Source of the DNA: Paenibacillus sp. PL2-23
GTDB taxonomy: Bacteria > Bacillota > Bacilli > Paenibacillales > Paenibacillaceae
Assembly (NCBI RefSeq): GCF_040834005.1
Contig: NZ_CP162129.1
Span: 1,407,501-1,471,500 of the forward strand
Direction of reading: 5' to 3'
DNA: 64,000 nucleotides
Positions 18,301-27,210 of this stretch are shown piece by piece. The notes under the pieces were generated by a model that did no database searches, was not told where the DNA came from, and saw only the letters and a program-made list of their open reading frames with translations. The first letter of the stretch is position 1; every line of letters starts with the position of its first letter. A program made the position numbers and the translations under genes.

Positions 18301-18450
18301 ATGCTGGATAGTTGGGCAGCGATTATGCAGAAGCACAAAAGGGATCCTTTGTTCTTGAGTTTGTACGGACCATTTATCTACGGAATAAATAATATCATTC
18401 GGGAGGGATATGGCGATGAAGAAGATGGAACTGTTTGCATTGGAGATTGA
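15337..18450 (+). CDS. DinG/XPD-type helicase of the pPIWI-RE module
   Basis: 1037 residues. Walker A is GGALGAGKST (about 240-249), the DEAD-like box is YVDEADEV (about 421-428), and between them cysteines in CTQL...KCPLADQC (about 353-372) sit where XPD/DinG helicases hold an iron-sulphur cluster. The C-terminal RecA domain ends with WQMIGRLLRGGK (about 953-964). The GTG start overlaps the preceding stop by 4 nt (GTGA), showing coupling. The expected role is to unwind or load guides or targets for the PIWI-RE protein. The iron-sulphur cluster is inferred from cysteine spacing. Confidence 0.78.
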   Translation: MRKTYWDLTEEINKEFFSLELPKADISTILSLELFVTGCHLIDPMLHIDQGWSLLVGYDEPILKYIEHKDIVVRLRILFPELRNKKILARRIEAYRAIDMKFRLFDIDDQGRTKQLGPRFLTNRMNDYQQILNRPIPRQIDTTPFATQGKFEYSRIVRGGFIQSFNGNIPEALIVKEKRLLPSYREKMRLRLELPFNGLLLGKEMDEITGKSSAWENRAASVVLESIDWDTEFVYKGNQQIGGALGAGKSTFMLMETYRLVKREGARVGFIEGSVSQVVERIKTLRELGIRAVPIIGKSSRKTHQENYLFANAGGIIELSDWTNNEFQDLKHLSDLCVIKALSEDYERNSSYPCTQLKQENKSVKCPLADQCGVYRDFSRLAEADVWVATSASVLKTRIPAMIDPLERTIYEAMYDLMDVVYVDEADEVQKQFDETFLSEYNVFGSVEDIFERLSNESNQLTNGQYHLAGDPVVTEWKDKLRQLDHMIWSIYKKLDRSLMLRKNISRNLIRVAALADSLSEKISFDDESQKKIRKHLLDYANEPYQDSMLSSIVDELVEKENHDEKQKLLTQITEKLLKGTIRPRVNRDLFYAQLEFFIYLCRAEECIKFILTSFTMIQAKLGMTADFSPLFTMQKDYQAFMKEAMTGTMIGYKYDLKDGETTGAFKLIEYTGVGRLLLHDWHCVYEDSDQKQGPAVIFLSGTSHAPESAHYHLNTGSKWLLKADRISPEVQMTFKPILDARHEKFLEISGIGDDEVRSSNLYEMIQKLKSDILYELKFWSNRGNPRRALLVVNSYDDVATVARAFRSDQSWVGRYKVLSRERSHEPDHFPRTMIESFRKEKAEVLIVPLLSVGRGYNILDQNGESLFGSVFFLVRPYPIPNDMNYLVQALHSYLPHYLQRITGQGIHYEKAVSKLRQISSGKFEAMYKKPDYWSILNDSEREVMAWYTFIPIWQMIGRLLRGGKNARVFFCDSKFNAKPAGKPEGMSMLDSWAAIMQKHKRDPLFLSLYGPFIYGINNIIREGYGDEEDGTVCIGD

Positions 18451-20884
18451 TGAAACACTGTTTTATAACGAAACTATCTATTATATGAAAATGCCGGAGA
18501 GCTGGAGAAACTTCTTTAATAGAGAGCGTACAGACCGCTTTAAGCTTGCATTTAAAGTAGAACCTCTAGGAAAGAAACTTAAAAGTATTTTCCCTGAAAT
18601 CGTAAGCGTATGTTCTAACAACAAAGTACTGCTCGATGATCAGCCTTGGCTGGTTTCCACAAAACCTATTCATTCATCGTATATAAAACATTTGACGTTT
18701 GGATGGCTAGCGCATCTAAAGGATTACTCCATTCTTGATTTACCGCAAGACGTAAGAGATTCGGAGCTTGTTTGGGTTTCTTCTACGTTTGGTGATGTTC
18801 ACGAATTCGTTGATAACTACCAGTGGGTTCCCGGCATGGCAGCAGTCAAGTTCTGCCAGGAATCAAAGTTTCTTGATTTAGGTAATGAGCTACGTGAAGA
18901 GCTGAAATTCTATCATGTTATCTTTAATGATAAACACGAATGCATTTCTAATCCGATTCGAAAATCTCATCGTCATGATCCATTTTCTTATGTCATTCGA
19001 TTTGCATTGAAGACTCGTGGGGGAGATGCTGATCGAGCCATACTAACGGTTTCCTTGGGGACAAGAAGGTATTTGAGCGATGTACAAATCAAAGAAGGCA
19101 AGTGCTACATGAGGTCTGGGCATTCCTGTTCGGTTTTGGTATCTGTTCAAAATCCATATGTTACGAGCTTAGATCGTTCATTTTCCCAATTGAAATTTGA
19201 AAGACGTCCTCGCAACTCTTCATATACATCATGGGAGAGCGCATTAGACGAATTGTATTGGGATGTGCTGAATGGGGAGTCTTTCGAGGCAGATTCGTTG
19301 CTTGTGAATCCCAAAGTCTATTCCGATGGGGATGGAGAAATCACGGCTTATGTCGTGAACAACAATCTATTTGCTGGAAATAGTGTGAGAGCGGGAATCG
19401 GCCTTCCTGAGAAAAGCGGTTTGTATAAGTTGGCCAAAGAGTTCTTAACGGATTATGGTTCAAGAGAACTTCAACTTATGCCTGATATTTCTCTTAGAGG
19501 TATGAATGACAATCGCTTTCCAATCGTTGTTCCTAAGGAAGAGAGATTAACTATCGAAATTTATAGTTCTCCAGAGATGTTTGAAGCAGTAAAAAAGGAA
19601 CTATCTACAGCGCAAAAGTCAATTGAGAACGTAACTATTCTTGAGGAGATTTCTGACTCCGTCTTTAGATTAAATTCGGATAAAGAGGTCATTGTTGAAC
19701 TTGTCCACTGTAACCCAGAGAGTATTACTTCGGAGTTAGAGATTGATAGTTATAAGGATAACTCGACTGCCCAGGACAAACGTATAAATCAAATCGTGAA
19801 ACAGCTTTCCCGAGCTGAACAATATGGCTATCCGGTATTGGCGCTCGTAGAAATAGAGGAAAAGGATAAATGGAGAGACGGTGCTGACCCCAAGAAGGCG
19901 ATTCGGGAAGGGCTGAAAAGAACAGGACGACTCTCACAATTTATTCACCCACTAACAGATGATGAGACAGGAGATTTGTCTCGTATTATTAATGCTGTCT
20001 TAGACCTCTTCAACGATTATGGTCTATTTAGTGATAACGTCAATAAGATCAATGCGTCTGGAACGTTGTTATCTATATCTGTCATAAAAGCTGGAAGAAA
20101 ATATCTGCCCGCCATATCAAGATTAGACGGCACGGATCTCAGTGTTAAGCTATTAGGTAATGATAGGTGGATGACTTTGTCTGAAGCGGCACTGAAAATG
20201 GATGAATCTAAATTTCTTGATAATCCTCGAAGAGAAAATAAAAGCAGCGAAGTGTTTAAAGCATTTATTACAGCTGAGATTCACAGTGAACTAGAACGGG
20301 GTTCGGGGCAAGTCATTGTGCTTATCAACGCTACATTAAGACACGGTTGGTTGGGGGCTATCGGTAATTCAAAAATACAATGCGATCGTGTTCCTTATCT
20401 TAATGAGCGTTTGGCCAATGAGACACGATTAAGGTTCATCCGTATTAACGCGACGGATGACATTCCTCAATATCGGATCATTATCGATGATGAAATGAAC
20501 AGATTTAACAAAGCTTCAGGGGTATTTAAAGATCCTATTGGTGTTTATTATGGTGTGGGCGGAAGACCAAGTGCATGGAAAGGAATTTTAATCGAGGCAA
20601 CCAAGTTTTCATCCCCGTCCAAATTATTGCTTCAACAACGGGCTGTAGAATACATTCCAATGGGAGCAAAGAATGAAGAGGAATCGGATGAGCTTGCACT
20701 TTTGGCGGATCATTTAAGACGATTAGGATTGACTTACGATAAGCACACCATTTTACCATATACAATGCGTGTCCTGAGCTCCTTATCGAAATACATAACC
20801 GGTAATGAGGACGATTATGATTACGATGCTGAGTTTGATGAAGAGGTGGAATTGGACTCGGAGGAAGTAGAGGTGAAATCGTGA
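18416..20884 (+). CDS. pPIWI-RE protein (RNase H/PIWI-like, DUF3962/DUF3893 type)
   Basis: 822 residues. The C-terminal half shows the family signature: VLALVEIEEKDKW then DPKKAIREGLKRTGRLSQF (about 475-510), the RNase-H-like strands VIVLINATLRHGWLG (about 634) and RIIIDDEMNRF, and IGVYYGVGGRPSAWKG (about 708-722). The terminal about 25 residues are highly acidic. pPIWI-RE proteins are Argonaute/PIWI relatives with invariant Arg and Glu residues, proposed to act on R-loops or invading DNA. ATG 18416 is preferred since GGGAGGG at 18401-18407 is well spaced for it; ATG 18410 is possible. It overlaps the helicase gene and the next gene. Confidence 0.8.
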   Translation: MKKMELFALEIDETLFYNETIYYMKMPESWRNFFNRERTDRFKLAFKVEPLGKKLKSIFPEIVSVCSNNKVLLDDQPWLVSTKPIHSSYIKHLTFGWLAHLKDYSILDLPQDVRDSELVWVSSTFGDVHEFVDNYQWVPGMAAVKFCQESKFLDLGNELREELKFYHVIFNDKHECISNPIRKSHRHDPFSYVIRFALKTRGGDADRAILTVSLGTRRYLSDVQIKEGKCYMRSGHSCSVLVSVQNPYVTSLDRSFSQLKFERRPRNSSYTSWESALDELYWDVLNGESFEADSLLVNPKVYSDGDGEITAYVVNNNLFAGNSVRAGIGLPEKSGLYKLAKEFLTDYGSRELQLMPDISLRGMNDNRFPIVVPKEERLTIEIYSSPEMFEAVKKELSTAQKSIENVTILEEISDSVFRLNSDKEVIVELVHCNPESITSELEIDSYKDNSTAQDKRINQIVKQLSRAEQYGYPVLALVEIEEKDKWRDGADPKKAIREGLKRTGRLSQFIHPLTDDETGDLSRIINAVLDLFNDYGLFSDNVNKINASGTLLSISVIKAGRKYLPAISRLDGTDLSVKLLGNDRWMTLSEAALKMDESKFLDNPRRENKSSEVFKAFITAEIHSELERGSGQVIVLINATLRHGWLGAIGNSKIQCDRVPYLNERLANETRLRFIRINATDDIPQYRIIIDDEMNRFNKASGVFKDPIGVYYGVGGRPSAWKGILIEATKFSSPSKLLLQQRAVEYIPMGAKNEEESDELALLADHLRRLGLTYDKHTILPYTMRVLSSLSKYITGNEDDYDYDAEFDEEVELDSEEVEVKS

Positions 20885-22029
20885 CTTCATTAATCAGAAA
20901 CTTAAGAGATGGTGAAGAATTCGTCGGATTTTATTTGATCAAAGAAGTAGAAGCAAAGCAGACCAGTAGTTCAATACCTAAAGATTATTTGGATCTCGTG
21001 CTTGCCGATTCCAGCGGTGCAATCTCTGCAAAGTATTGGGACGCGAGTAAGACGGACATAGAGACATTCTTTCCAATGTGTCTGGTCAAAGTACAGGGCA
21101 TGGTCCAAGTATATCGTGACAAATTACAAGTGAAAGTGAATCGAATAAGAAAAGCTGTGGAGCGGGACGGGGTGTCCATTACAGATTTCATCCGTTCTGC
21201 TCCTGTAAGCGCTGAGGAGCTTCTCCCAGTCATCCATCAGGCCATAAACAGTATAACAAACGAGGATATTCGCGCCATTGTTACTTATTGTTTTGAGAAA
21301 GTTGAAGATAAAATGCAATCCTCTCCCGCAGCTAAATATCACCATCATGCATATCACGGAGGGTTGGCTTATCACATTGTTCGAATGCTTGAAATAGGTG
21401 ACTTTATTTGCGGGCAACGACCGTTTATCAATCCAGATTTGATAAAAGCAGGTATCATTTTGCACGACATTGCCAAACCGGTTGAAATGATATCGGAGTT
21501 CGGTATGGTACTTGATTACAGCAACCAGGGCAAGTTGATCGGACACATCAGCATGGCGTCCAATTGGGTTACAGAAGCTTCAATCAAACTAGGCATCAAT
21601 CTAGAGTCGAATGTCATTTTGGCGTTGCAGCATTTGATTCTGTCTCATCATAATCTGGGTGAATGGGGAAGTCCTGTTCAGCCGCAACTACCAGAAGCTG
21701 TAGCTCTTCATTATATCGATGCGATGGATGCTAAATTGCAGATGGTAGAGGACATGCTTCAAACAACCGCGGAAAGTGAAGAATGGACACCGGGTATTCG
21801 TGGTTTGGAGAACAAAGCGATTTACAAATTAAAATTATTATTTCCTCAGGAGGGTAAAACATTGATTTGGGTAAACGTTCATATCCCCGACAAGTTATGT
21901 ACAGCCCATAAACCTACTTGCGGCCATGTTCTTCAAGAAGAAACGAACCTAAAAGGAATTCGAGAAATCAGAGGCGATGGTGGATGGTATGATTTCTTAC
22001 TCTTGGATGTTGCGTCATCATGGTCCTAG
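20881..22029 (+). CDS. YhaM-like OB-fold plus HD exonuclease attached to the pPIWI-RE operon
   Basis: 382 residues. The N-terminal about 90 residues match an OB fold (DLVLADSSGAISAKYWDAS, then VKVQGMVQVYRDKLQVKV). An HD domain follows with KYHHHAYHGGLAYH (about 152-165), GIILHDIAKP (about 191-200) and HLILSHHNLGEWGSP. This is the layout of YhaM 3'-5' exoribonucleases, with about 70 extra C-terminal residues. The GTG start overlaps the preceding stop by 4 nt, so it belongs to the operon. Published pPIWI-RE modules are usually three genes as I recall; a nuclease that trims 3' ends would fit guide or product processing. Confidence 0.75.
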   Translation: MTSLIRNLRDGEEFVGFYLIKEVEAKQTSSSIPKDYLDLVLADSSGAISAKYWDASKTDIETFFPMCLVKVQGMVQVYRDKLQVKVNRIRKAVERDGVSITDFIRSAPVSAEELLPVIHQAINSITNEDIRAIVTYCFEKVEDKMQSSPAAKYHHHAYHGGLAYHIVRMLEIGDFICGQRPFINPDLIKAGIILHDIAKPVEMISEFGMVLDYSNQGKLIGHISMASNWVTEASIKLGINLESNVILALQHLILSHHNLGEWGSPVQPQLPEAVALHYIDAMDAKLQMVEDMLQTTAESEEWTPGIRGLENKAIYKLKLLFPQEGKTLIWVNVHIPDKLCTAHKPTCGHVLQEETNLKGIREIRGDGGWYDFLLLDVASSWS

Positions 22030-22270
22030 ACAAAATATCAGCGATATGAATTCAAGAAATGTGGCAAATGTAGGCCATAAATAATAGAAGCATGAGAGGA
22101 ATCAAACAAATGTCAATAGATCTGGAATCTGATTTGAAATGATCCCGAGTTAGTCAGGAAGCAAAGAGAGAAGGCAAATCGCCGCTTAGTTCAATACAAA
22201 ATGACATATGTTATGAACACGCTTATTAATCTTTTGACAATGTATATGATTACAAATTTGTCCAAGTGTA

Positions 22271-22279
22271 TGGTAGAAT
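22271..22279 (+). promoter_or_regulatory. Extended -10 promoter before the SIR2 gene; otherwise empty 22030-22357
   Basis: TGGTAGAAT (22271-22279) is an extended -10 element 79 nt before the likely TTG start of the SIR2 gene. A consensus TTGACA occurs at 22234-22239 but is 34 nt away, too far to pair with it. The remaining 328-base gap after the pPIWI-RE operon holds no gene I can support. Confidence 0.4.
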
Positions 22280-22357
22280 AGTCCTAAAGGAAAATCGTTT
22301 CATAAAGTATACAACAGAATTATGTCGCTTTGCGTAATCGATTGCGGAGGGGTTATC

Positions 22358-23728
22358 TTGAGATATATCCATAACCAAACGGAAAATAATATTATTTTTC
22401 CAAAAGAAGAAGTGTATAAATTATTTGAAATAAATGATGAAATGGCGATCGATGGTGATGAATTCATAAAGGATTTTGCAGAGAATTATTCTGAACTCCT
22501 TAATAATAAATGGGAGAAGATTCAGAGTAAGTATCCGACTATTAAACAAATTGGATTAGAAGCGCTTGAACAATTACTTATTAAAAAAACTGAAGTTATT
22601 AGAAGTGAAATTTTATCAAAGTATCTTTTGAGTGAAAACTTACATGTATTAATGAGCAACGGTTGTTCTATATATGCTGGCTCAAAAGCGATTAATCAAA
22701 CAGATGAGTCAAAGTGCAAAACACTTTTACGTAATGCACAGTTTCAAGATGAGCCTCAAATCACAGATATTATCCAGAGATTAGTTGATGAAAAACCTGA
22801 AGTAGCTTTGGATAGATTATACGAAATTAAGATGTATTGTGCTAATGTCTTAAAAAAAGAACTCTCTAGCAATTGGATTGATGATTTTATTATTCAATAT
22901 AAAAATAGTTTCATTGAAGAGTTTGTTAATACGATTGATTATCGAAAAAACCATTTACATAAATTGTTCTTGAAAAGATTACTTGCTAGAAGCATTAAGT
23001 TGAAAAGAGTTAATCTGTTTACATTGAATTATGACTTGTTAATCGAGAAAAGTGCTGAAGAGATGGGGATATCTCTAAATAATGGCTTTTCGGGTTTCCA
23101 CTATAGAGTATTTATGCCGTCTATTTTCCATCAAGACTTCCACATCAATAGTCCCGATGGAATCAAAGCTCAAACAAAAAGCATGAATTTGTTCAAGCTT
23201 CATGGATCGTTATCTTGGAGGTTTGATGATTCAAAGCCTCCCTATGGAATTACAGAACAGCAGTATGATTTTGCGGAAAACGGAGAAATGAAAACCATTC
23301 TACCTGAATGCATAATTTATCCTGTTCAGAGTAAGAAGAAACACTCGTTGGATCTTCCCTACAGTGAGATGTTTAGGCAATTTATTGAGTTTGTCAATAA
23401 GCCCAGCTCAACTTTACTAATTATGGGCTATAGTTTCCTAGACGAACATGTCAATGACATTATAACGAACGCACTCACAAATCCCAGTTTTAATATGATA
23501 GTTTTTTCTTATCTTGATGAAAATAGCCCGCATATATCGGAGTACCAGAAGCGATTATTTGAAAGAAGCAGGGAGGATTCAAGAATAATTATTTTTTCTG
23601 GAAATATACTAGGCAATTTTGAGTATATAGTAAAGTTTCTTATCCCTTATGCTGATGATACAAACTTTGACGCCGTATTGTTCAATACCTATAAGAATCT
23701 AAAGGGCGATCACTCTCATGCTAAATAA
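22358..23728 (+). CDS. SIR2-family NADase of a SIR2-HerA defence pair
   Basis: 456 residues from TTG 22358, chosen because GGAGGGG (22346-22352) precedes it; an in-frame ATG at 22322 has no ribosome site. SIR2-like segments are LMSNGCSIYAGS (about 98-109), NLFTLNYDLLIEKSA (about 218-232), FKLHGSLSWRF (about 279-289) and LLIMGYSFLDEHVNDII (about 352-368). In SIR2-HerA systems the SIR2 subunit depletes NAD+ or cleaves nucleic acid on infection, within a large complex with the HerA hexamer. Its stop overlaps the herA start by 11 nt. The gene is AT-rich compared with its neighbours, suggesting separate acquisition. With herA interrupted, SIR2 may be silent or unregulated. Confidence 0.8.
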   Translation: MRYIHNQTENNIIFPKEEVYKLFEINDEMAIDGDEFIKDFAENYSELLNNKWEKIQSKYPTIKQIGLEALEQLLIKKTEVIRSEILSKYLLSENLHVLMSNGCSIYAGSKAINQTDESKCKTLLRNAQFQDEPQITDIIQRLVDEKPEVALDRLYEIKMYCANVLKKELSSNWIDDFIIQYKNSFIEEFVNTIDYRKNHLHKLFLKRLLARSIKLKRVNLFTLNYDLLIEKSAEEMGISLNNGFSGFHYRVFMPSIFHQDFHINSPDGIKAQTKSMNLFKLHGSLSWRFDDSKPPYGITEQQYDFAENGEMKTILPECIIYPVQSKKKHSLDLPYSEMFRQFIEFVNKPSSTLLIMGYSFLDEHVNDIITNALTNPSFNMIVFSYLDENSPHISEYQKRLFERSREDSRIIIFSGNILGNFEYIVKFLIPYADDTNFDAVLFNTYKNLKGDHSHAK

Positions 23729-23956
23729 TGACAAAGTAATTGGTAAGATCGTCAAAATAGAAGGAATCCATGTCCTAATTGAAATTACAGAGAAAGACAT
23801 TGCAAATAAGATTTCGTTATTTATGGGAAGTGGAGATTTTGCTGTATCTATAAATAAATTATTATTTTCTGTTCTACCCAGTGGGAAAAAGGTTGTAGGA
23901 AGAATAACAAAGATATTTGATAGAAATATGTTTGACCAAAATTCTATTTTCATTAA
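23718..23956 (+). pseudogene. herA: HerA, N-terminal fragment (interrupted by IS1380-family element)
   Basis: 79 codons with the HerA-type N-terminal barrel opening (IGKIVKIEGIHVLIEI), overlapping the SIR2 stop by 11 nt. The frame runs into the element and stops at 23969. The break is at the target duplication ATTAA (23952-23956). Joined across the insertion to 25624 onward, the frame continues FINASDRFLIEADLIG without error. Confidence 0.82.
23952..23956. repeat. Target-site duplication ATTAA, left copy
   Basis: ATTAA directly left of the IS1380-family inverted repeat; the identical right copy is at 25619-25623. A perfect 5-bp duplication indicates a simple and fairly recent insertion. Confidence 0.8.
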
Positions 23957-25618
23957 CCTGAATCCGTGACAGCTTAGGTCCCCTACCTCCTAGGCAGTCC
24001 GTATTTTGGAAAACAGGCGTAGAAGATTGTGTATCTTACAACATTCCCATCTTCGGATTCAAACAAGAAGCGCTTTTCACAGGAAGCAAGGCATGCGAAA
24101 TAAACCTCCTTTTTTACAGGGGGGAGGCGACTGGTGGCTGTGCTTGCGTTTCATTCACAATAATCAGGCAAATGCCTGGTAGATTCGACGAACGGTTTGG
24201 AACCATGGACTGTAACGGCCGAAATTGAAGGACGTTTGTCGGGCATGGCGGCTGACTCTAGCTGCGATGTAGATGATGTTCTGAATGACAGTTCGGATAC
24301 GACGGCGCCCGACGCCTCCACGAATCGGTGCATCATCTTGACGTAAGCTTTCTTGTCCCATGATGCGAAGCAGGTTATAGGCGAATACGCCAGCGTGCAG
24401 GACTAGCTCATTCGTATCGAACTTGCCTGCCGGCAATCGCTCCAAATCTAGATCGGTCTTAAGCTCACTATGAAATTGCTCGCTTGTGCCATGATCGCGA
24501 TAAAGCTCAATGACACGCCATGGCGAGCAAGTCAGAGATGTCCAGTAAACGTTCACTTCCACATCTGGAAACATGAGCACCTGCCCATCCCGATCGATCG
24601 TACGCACGATGACTTGGAACACTTGACGCAGGTTACAATCGAAGTCTTTCTGTGGAAATGTAATCGCGCCGATGTAGGTGGTCTTCCCAGGGCGTTGCTC
24701 ACAAGATATCCCTTTGTCTTCGGCTACTCGCAGCCAGCTTTCTTTGGAAGCGCCGCGAAGATTGACTTTAATGATGTAGTCAACATCTTTCTCCGCGTGG
24801 CAAACTTGCAAGTTTTCAAGACTATCGTGAGCAGAATCCATACGGACGAGTAGACGATCACTTGTAATGCGACGAGCGTAATGAATCGTTTCCCGAAGGA
24901 AATCAGCACCATCTTTCTGGCTGTGTGTACTACCTTCACGCAATTGAAGATTTACGCCATACCCTTCTCGGCCCAAATAGGCAAAGATGGGGGCATATCC
25001 AAATGTTCCTTTGTACGTGAGGGAGACACCTTCTTTTTTCGTGCCGGAGTTATCGAACGGCGAAACGTCAATGTCCAGCGGTATGACCGTATGCTCGCCT
25101 GCGTCAAGTCCAGTTACCGGGGCATTGAGGTTTCGGATGAGGTCGGCAGATTCCTGCAACAGAATGTCATTCCAATTGGCATCTATTGTTTGTGCAGCGG
25201 CATCCAGTCGCTGACGGAGCGTAGGGCTTGAAGGCACTTTGCGAATACCCAGGCATGTTTGAAACACCGTATCTTTGCGAAAAGGCTCGATGTGGTCGAA
25301 ATCGCTTTTACCTTGGCAGAGCAGACCAAGATAGCTTTTCATGACTTCGCCGTTCCCGTGGATCGGATTCTCCATTCCTTTAACGGCTGAGCGATTAAGA
25401 CGCTGAGACAACTGTGTATGGGAAAGCAGCGCACCGACCGCAGCCAAGCCTGCATGCGTTGTTAAGAGGATTTCCTTAGATTGGGTGAATTGGATCTTCA
25501 TATTCAGCACCTCGTTGGTGAAAGTAGATAATAAGCGATTATCTTTAATTTTCGACTTCAGAGATGCATTTTCCTTTAAATATCTCGGTTTTTATAAACT
25601 TTGTATCACGGATTCAGG
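23957..25618 (-). mobile_element. IS1380-family insertion sequence inside herA
   Basis: A 1,662-bp element bounded by inverted repeats CCTGAATCCGTGA (left 23957-23969; right, complement of 25606-25618), perfect over 13 bp, with the single transposase gene on the minus strand. Length, one-ORF layout and 5-bp target duplication fit the IS1380 family. The about 190 bp between the left end and the transposase stop carry no gene. Confidence 0.88.
24164..25501 (-). CDS. IS1380-family transposase
   Basis: 445 residues from the ATG at 25501; an in-frame GTG lies 9 nt upstream next to GAGG. DDE-transposase features of this family are visible: PLDIDVSPFDNSGTKKEG with the first catalytic aspartate, RMDSAHDSLENL with the second, and VIELYRDHGTSEQFHSELKTDLDLERLP, which holds the final glutamate. 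The ORF is intact and may still be mobile. Confidence 0.88.
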   Translation of the reverse strand: MKIQFTQSKEILLTTHAGLAAVGALLSHTQLSQRLNRSAVKGMENPIHGNGEVMKSYLGLLCQGKSDFDHIEPFRKDTVFQTCLGIRKVPSSPTLRQRLDAAAQTIDANWNDILLQESADLIRNLNAPVTGLDAGEHTVIPLDIDVSPFDNSGTKKEGVSLTYKGTFGYAPIFAYLGREGYGVNLQLREGSTHSQKDGADFLRETIHYARRITSDRLLVRMDSAHDSLENLQVCHAEKDVDYIIKVNLRGASKESWLRVAEDKGISCEQRPGKTTYIGAITFPQKDFDCNLRQVFQVIVRTIDRDGQVLMFPDVEVNVYWTSLTCSPWRVIELYRDHGTSEQFHSELKTDLDLERLPAGKFDTNELVLHAGVFAYNLLRIMGQESLRQDDAPIRGGVGRRRIRTVIQNIIYIAARVSRHARQTSFNFGRYSPWFQTVRRIYQAFA

Positions 25619-25623
25619 ATTAA
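25606..25623. repeat. Right inverted repeat and right ATTAA duplication of the IS1380-family element
   Basis: The 13-bp right inverted repeat (25606-25618) mirrors the left end at 23957-23969; ATTAA at 25619-25623 duplicates 23952-23956. Confidence 0.8.
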
Positions 25624-27067
25624 TGCATCGGACCGCTTTTTAATAGAAGCTGATTTGATAGGTATACACGATGATTATTTAAAAAAATTCGATTCTGGAA
25701 TAAACCATTTTCCTATTATCGGTAGTGAAGTTTATGCTGTGAATGAAAGAATACAAAAATCGGTTTTGGATATTGGTTCAAAGTGGAGAATAGAGGTGGG
25801 TAGAAGTTTTAATGACCCAAATATTTATATTTCAGCTAATCCAGACATTTTATTCGGGAAACATCTGGGGGTATTTGGTAACACCGGCACAGGTAAGACG
25901 TGCACACTTGCTTCAGTTATTCAAGGGATTAAACGCAGAATTTATAATAACTCCGATGGTTCTAAAAGTGAGATAAATCCCAAAATTATTATTTTCGATT
26001 CTAATAGTGAATATGATCGGGCTTTTGCGAGCGAAGAATTCAAAGTAAAGATTATCACTAAGCAAGAACTTAAATTGCCCCATTATCACCTCAATTTCTC
26101 AGAATATTATAAGTTTTTGGGTGCGAGTCAAGGCGTACAAGCTCCTGTTCTTAAGGCATCCATTAAGCAGTTAAGAGAAAAAAATAAGGATGTCAAAAAG
26201 TTTAACTTATCTGATGTTCCCACCGAAATAAGGAAATACTTAATGGCTCAAGCGGAAAAAGGGGCGGATAATGAGAGAAATAAGACCTTTAGTTTTTCGC
26301 AATGGTACGGATGGAATGCAACCATGATTAACAGAATAGAACGGCTAATTGAAGATGAAGATTTAATTACAATAATAGAAACTGATCAAAATACAGTTGA
26401 AGAAATATTGCAAAGTGAAGACGAGGTTATTTTAATTCAAGCCGACTTTAATAAAGATGAGTTAGATATTGTTATGTTTTTATTCAGTAAGCTTATTTAT
26501 GAGTGGTCAACCAAGAACAGAGATAAAGAACATAAGAATCATGTTCTTATCCTTTTCGAAGAAGCACATCGATATATTAATGAGGATGATGCTGAAGAAT
26601 ACAAACTAGGTAATTATTACATAGAGCGACTGGCAAGAGAAGGACGTAAATTTGGTATAAGTTTAATTATTTCTAGTCAAAGACCGTCTGAATTGTCACA
26701 AACAGTAGTATCACAATGTAATTCCTTTATAGTACATAGGATTACAAATAAGAAAGATTTCGATGTTATTAATAAAATATTAAGTACAAATAATCAAAAT
26801 CTCTTGAGTATTATTCCGGGATTAGAAAAGCAGTATGCAATTGTGATTGGTGAAGCTTTTGGATATTCCGATGTGATTAAGCTATTTGATGCCAACCCTA
26901 CTCCGAAAAGTGATGATCCAGAAGTAATATCCAACTGGAAAAATAATAGTGCGAAAGTCGTCACTGAAGAAAATAGCACGTTGGATAAAGATAGTACATT
27001 GGATGAATTCGTTAGAGGGATAGTAGGTAGTGCCAAGAGCTCTAATCCCGATATTGATGTTGACTAA
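25619..27067 (+). pseudogene. herA: HerA, C-terminal fragment with intact ATPase core
   Basis: The rest of the split HerA: VFGNTGTGKTCTLA (Walker A), VLILFEEAHRYI (Walker B) and YIERLAREGRKFGISLIISSQRPSELSQTV, the HerA/FtsK-like arginine and sensor region. An open frame begins with TTG at 25601 inside the IS end, but it lacks most of the N-terminal barrel. Precise excision would give an uninterrupted protein of about 560 residues, the normal HerA size. No internal stops or frameshifts were seen, so decay has not followed the insertion. It is AT-rich like the SIR2 gene. Confidence 0.82.
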
Positions 27068-27210
27068 AAATTGCTGTATCACGGTAATTGGTAAAATGCC
27101 TGACTGATCAAGATCCTTCCGTACTATAGCAGATTAAATTTCTATGGTGATATTACAGGTAGTTAATTGCGACTTTCACAAGACATCAATGTAGATACAA
27201 GAATGGCTGG

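Noticed and set aside
22234-22279. TTGACA at 22234 as the -35 of the SIR2 promoter
   Set aside because: It is 34 nt from the -10 TAGAAT, twice the proper spacing, so only the extended -10 is called.
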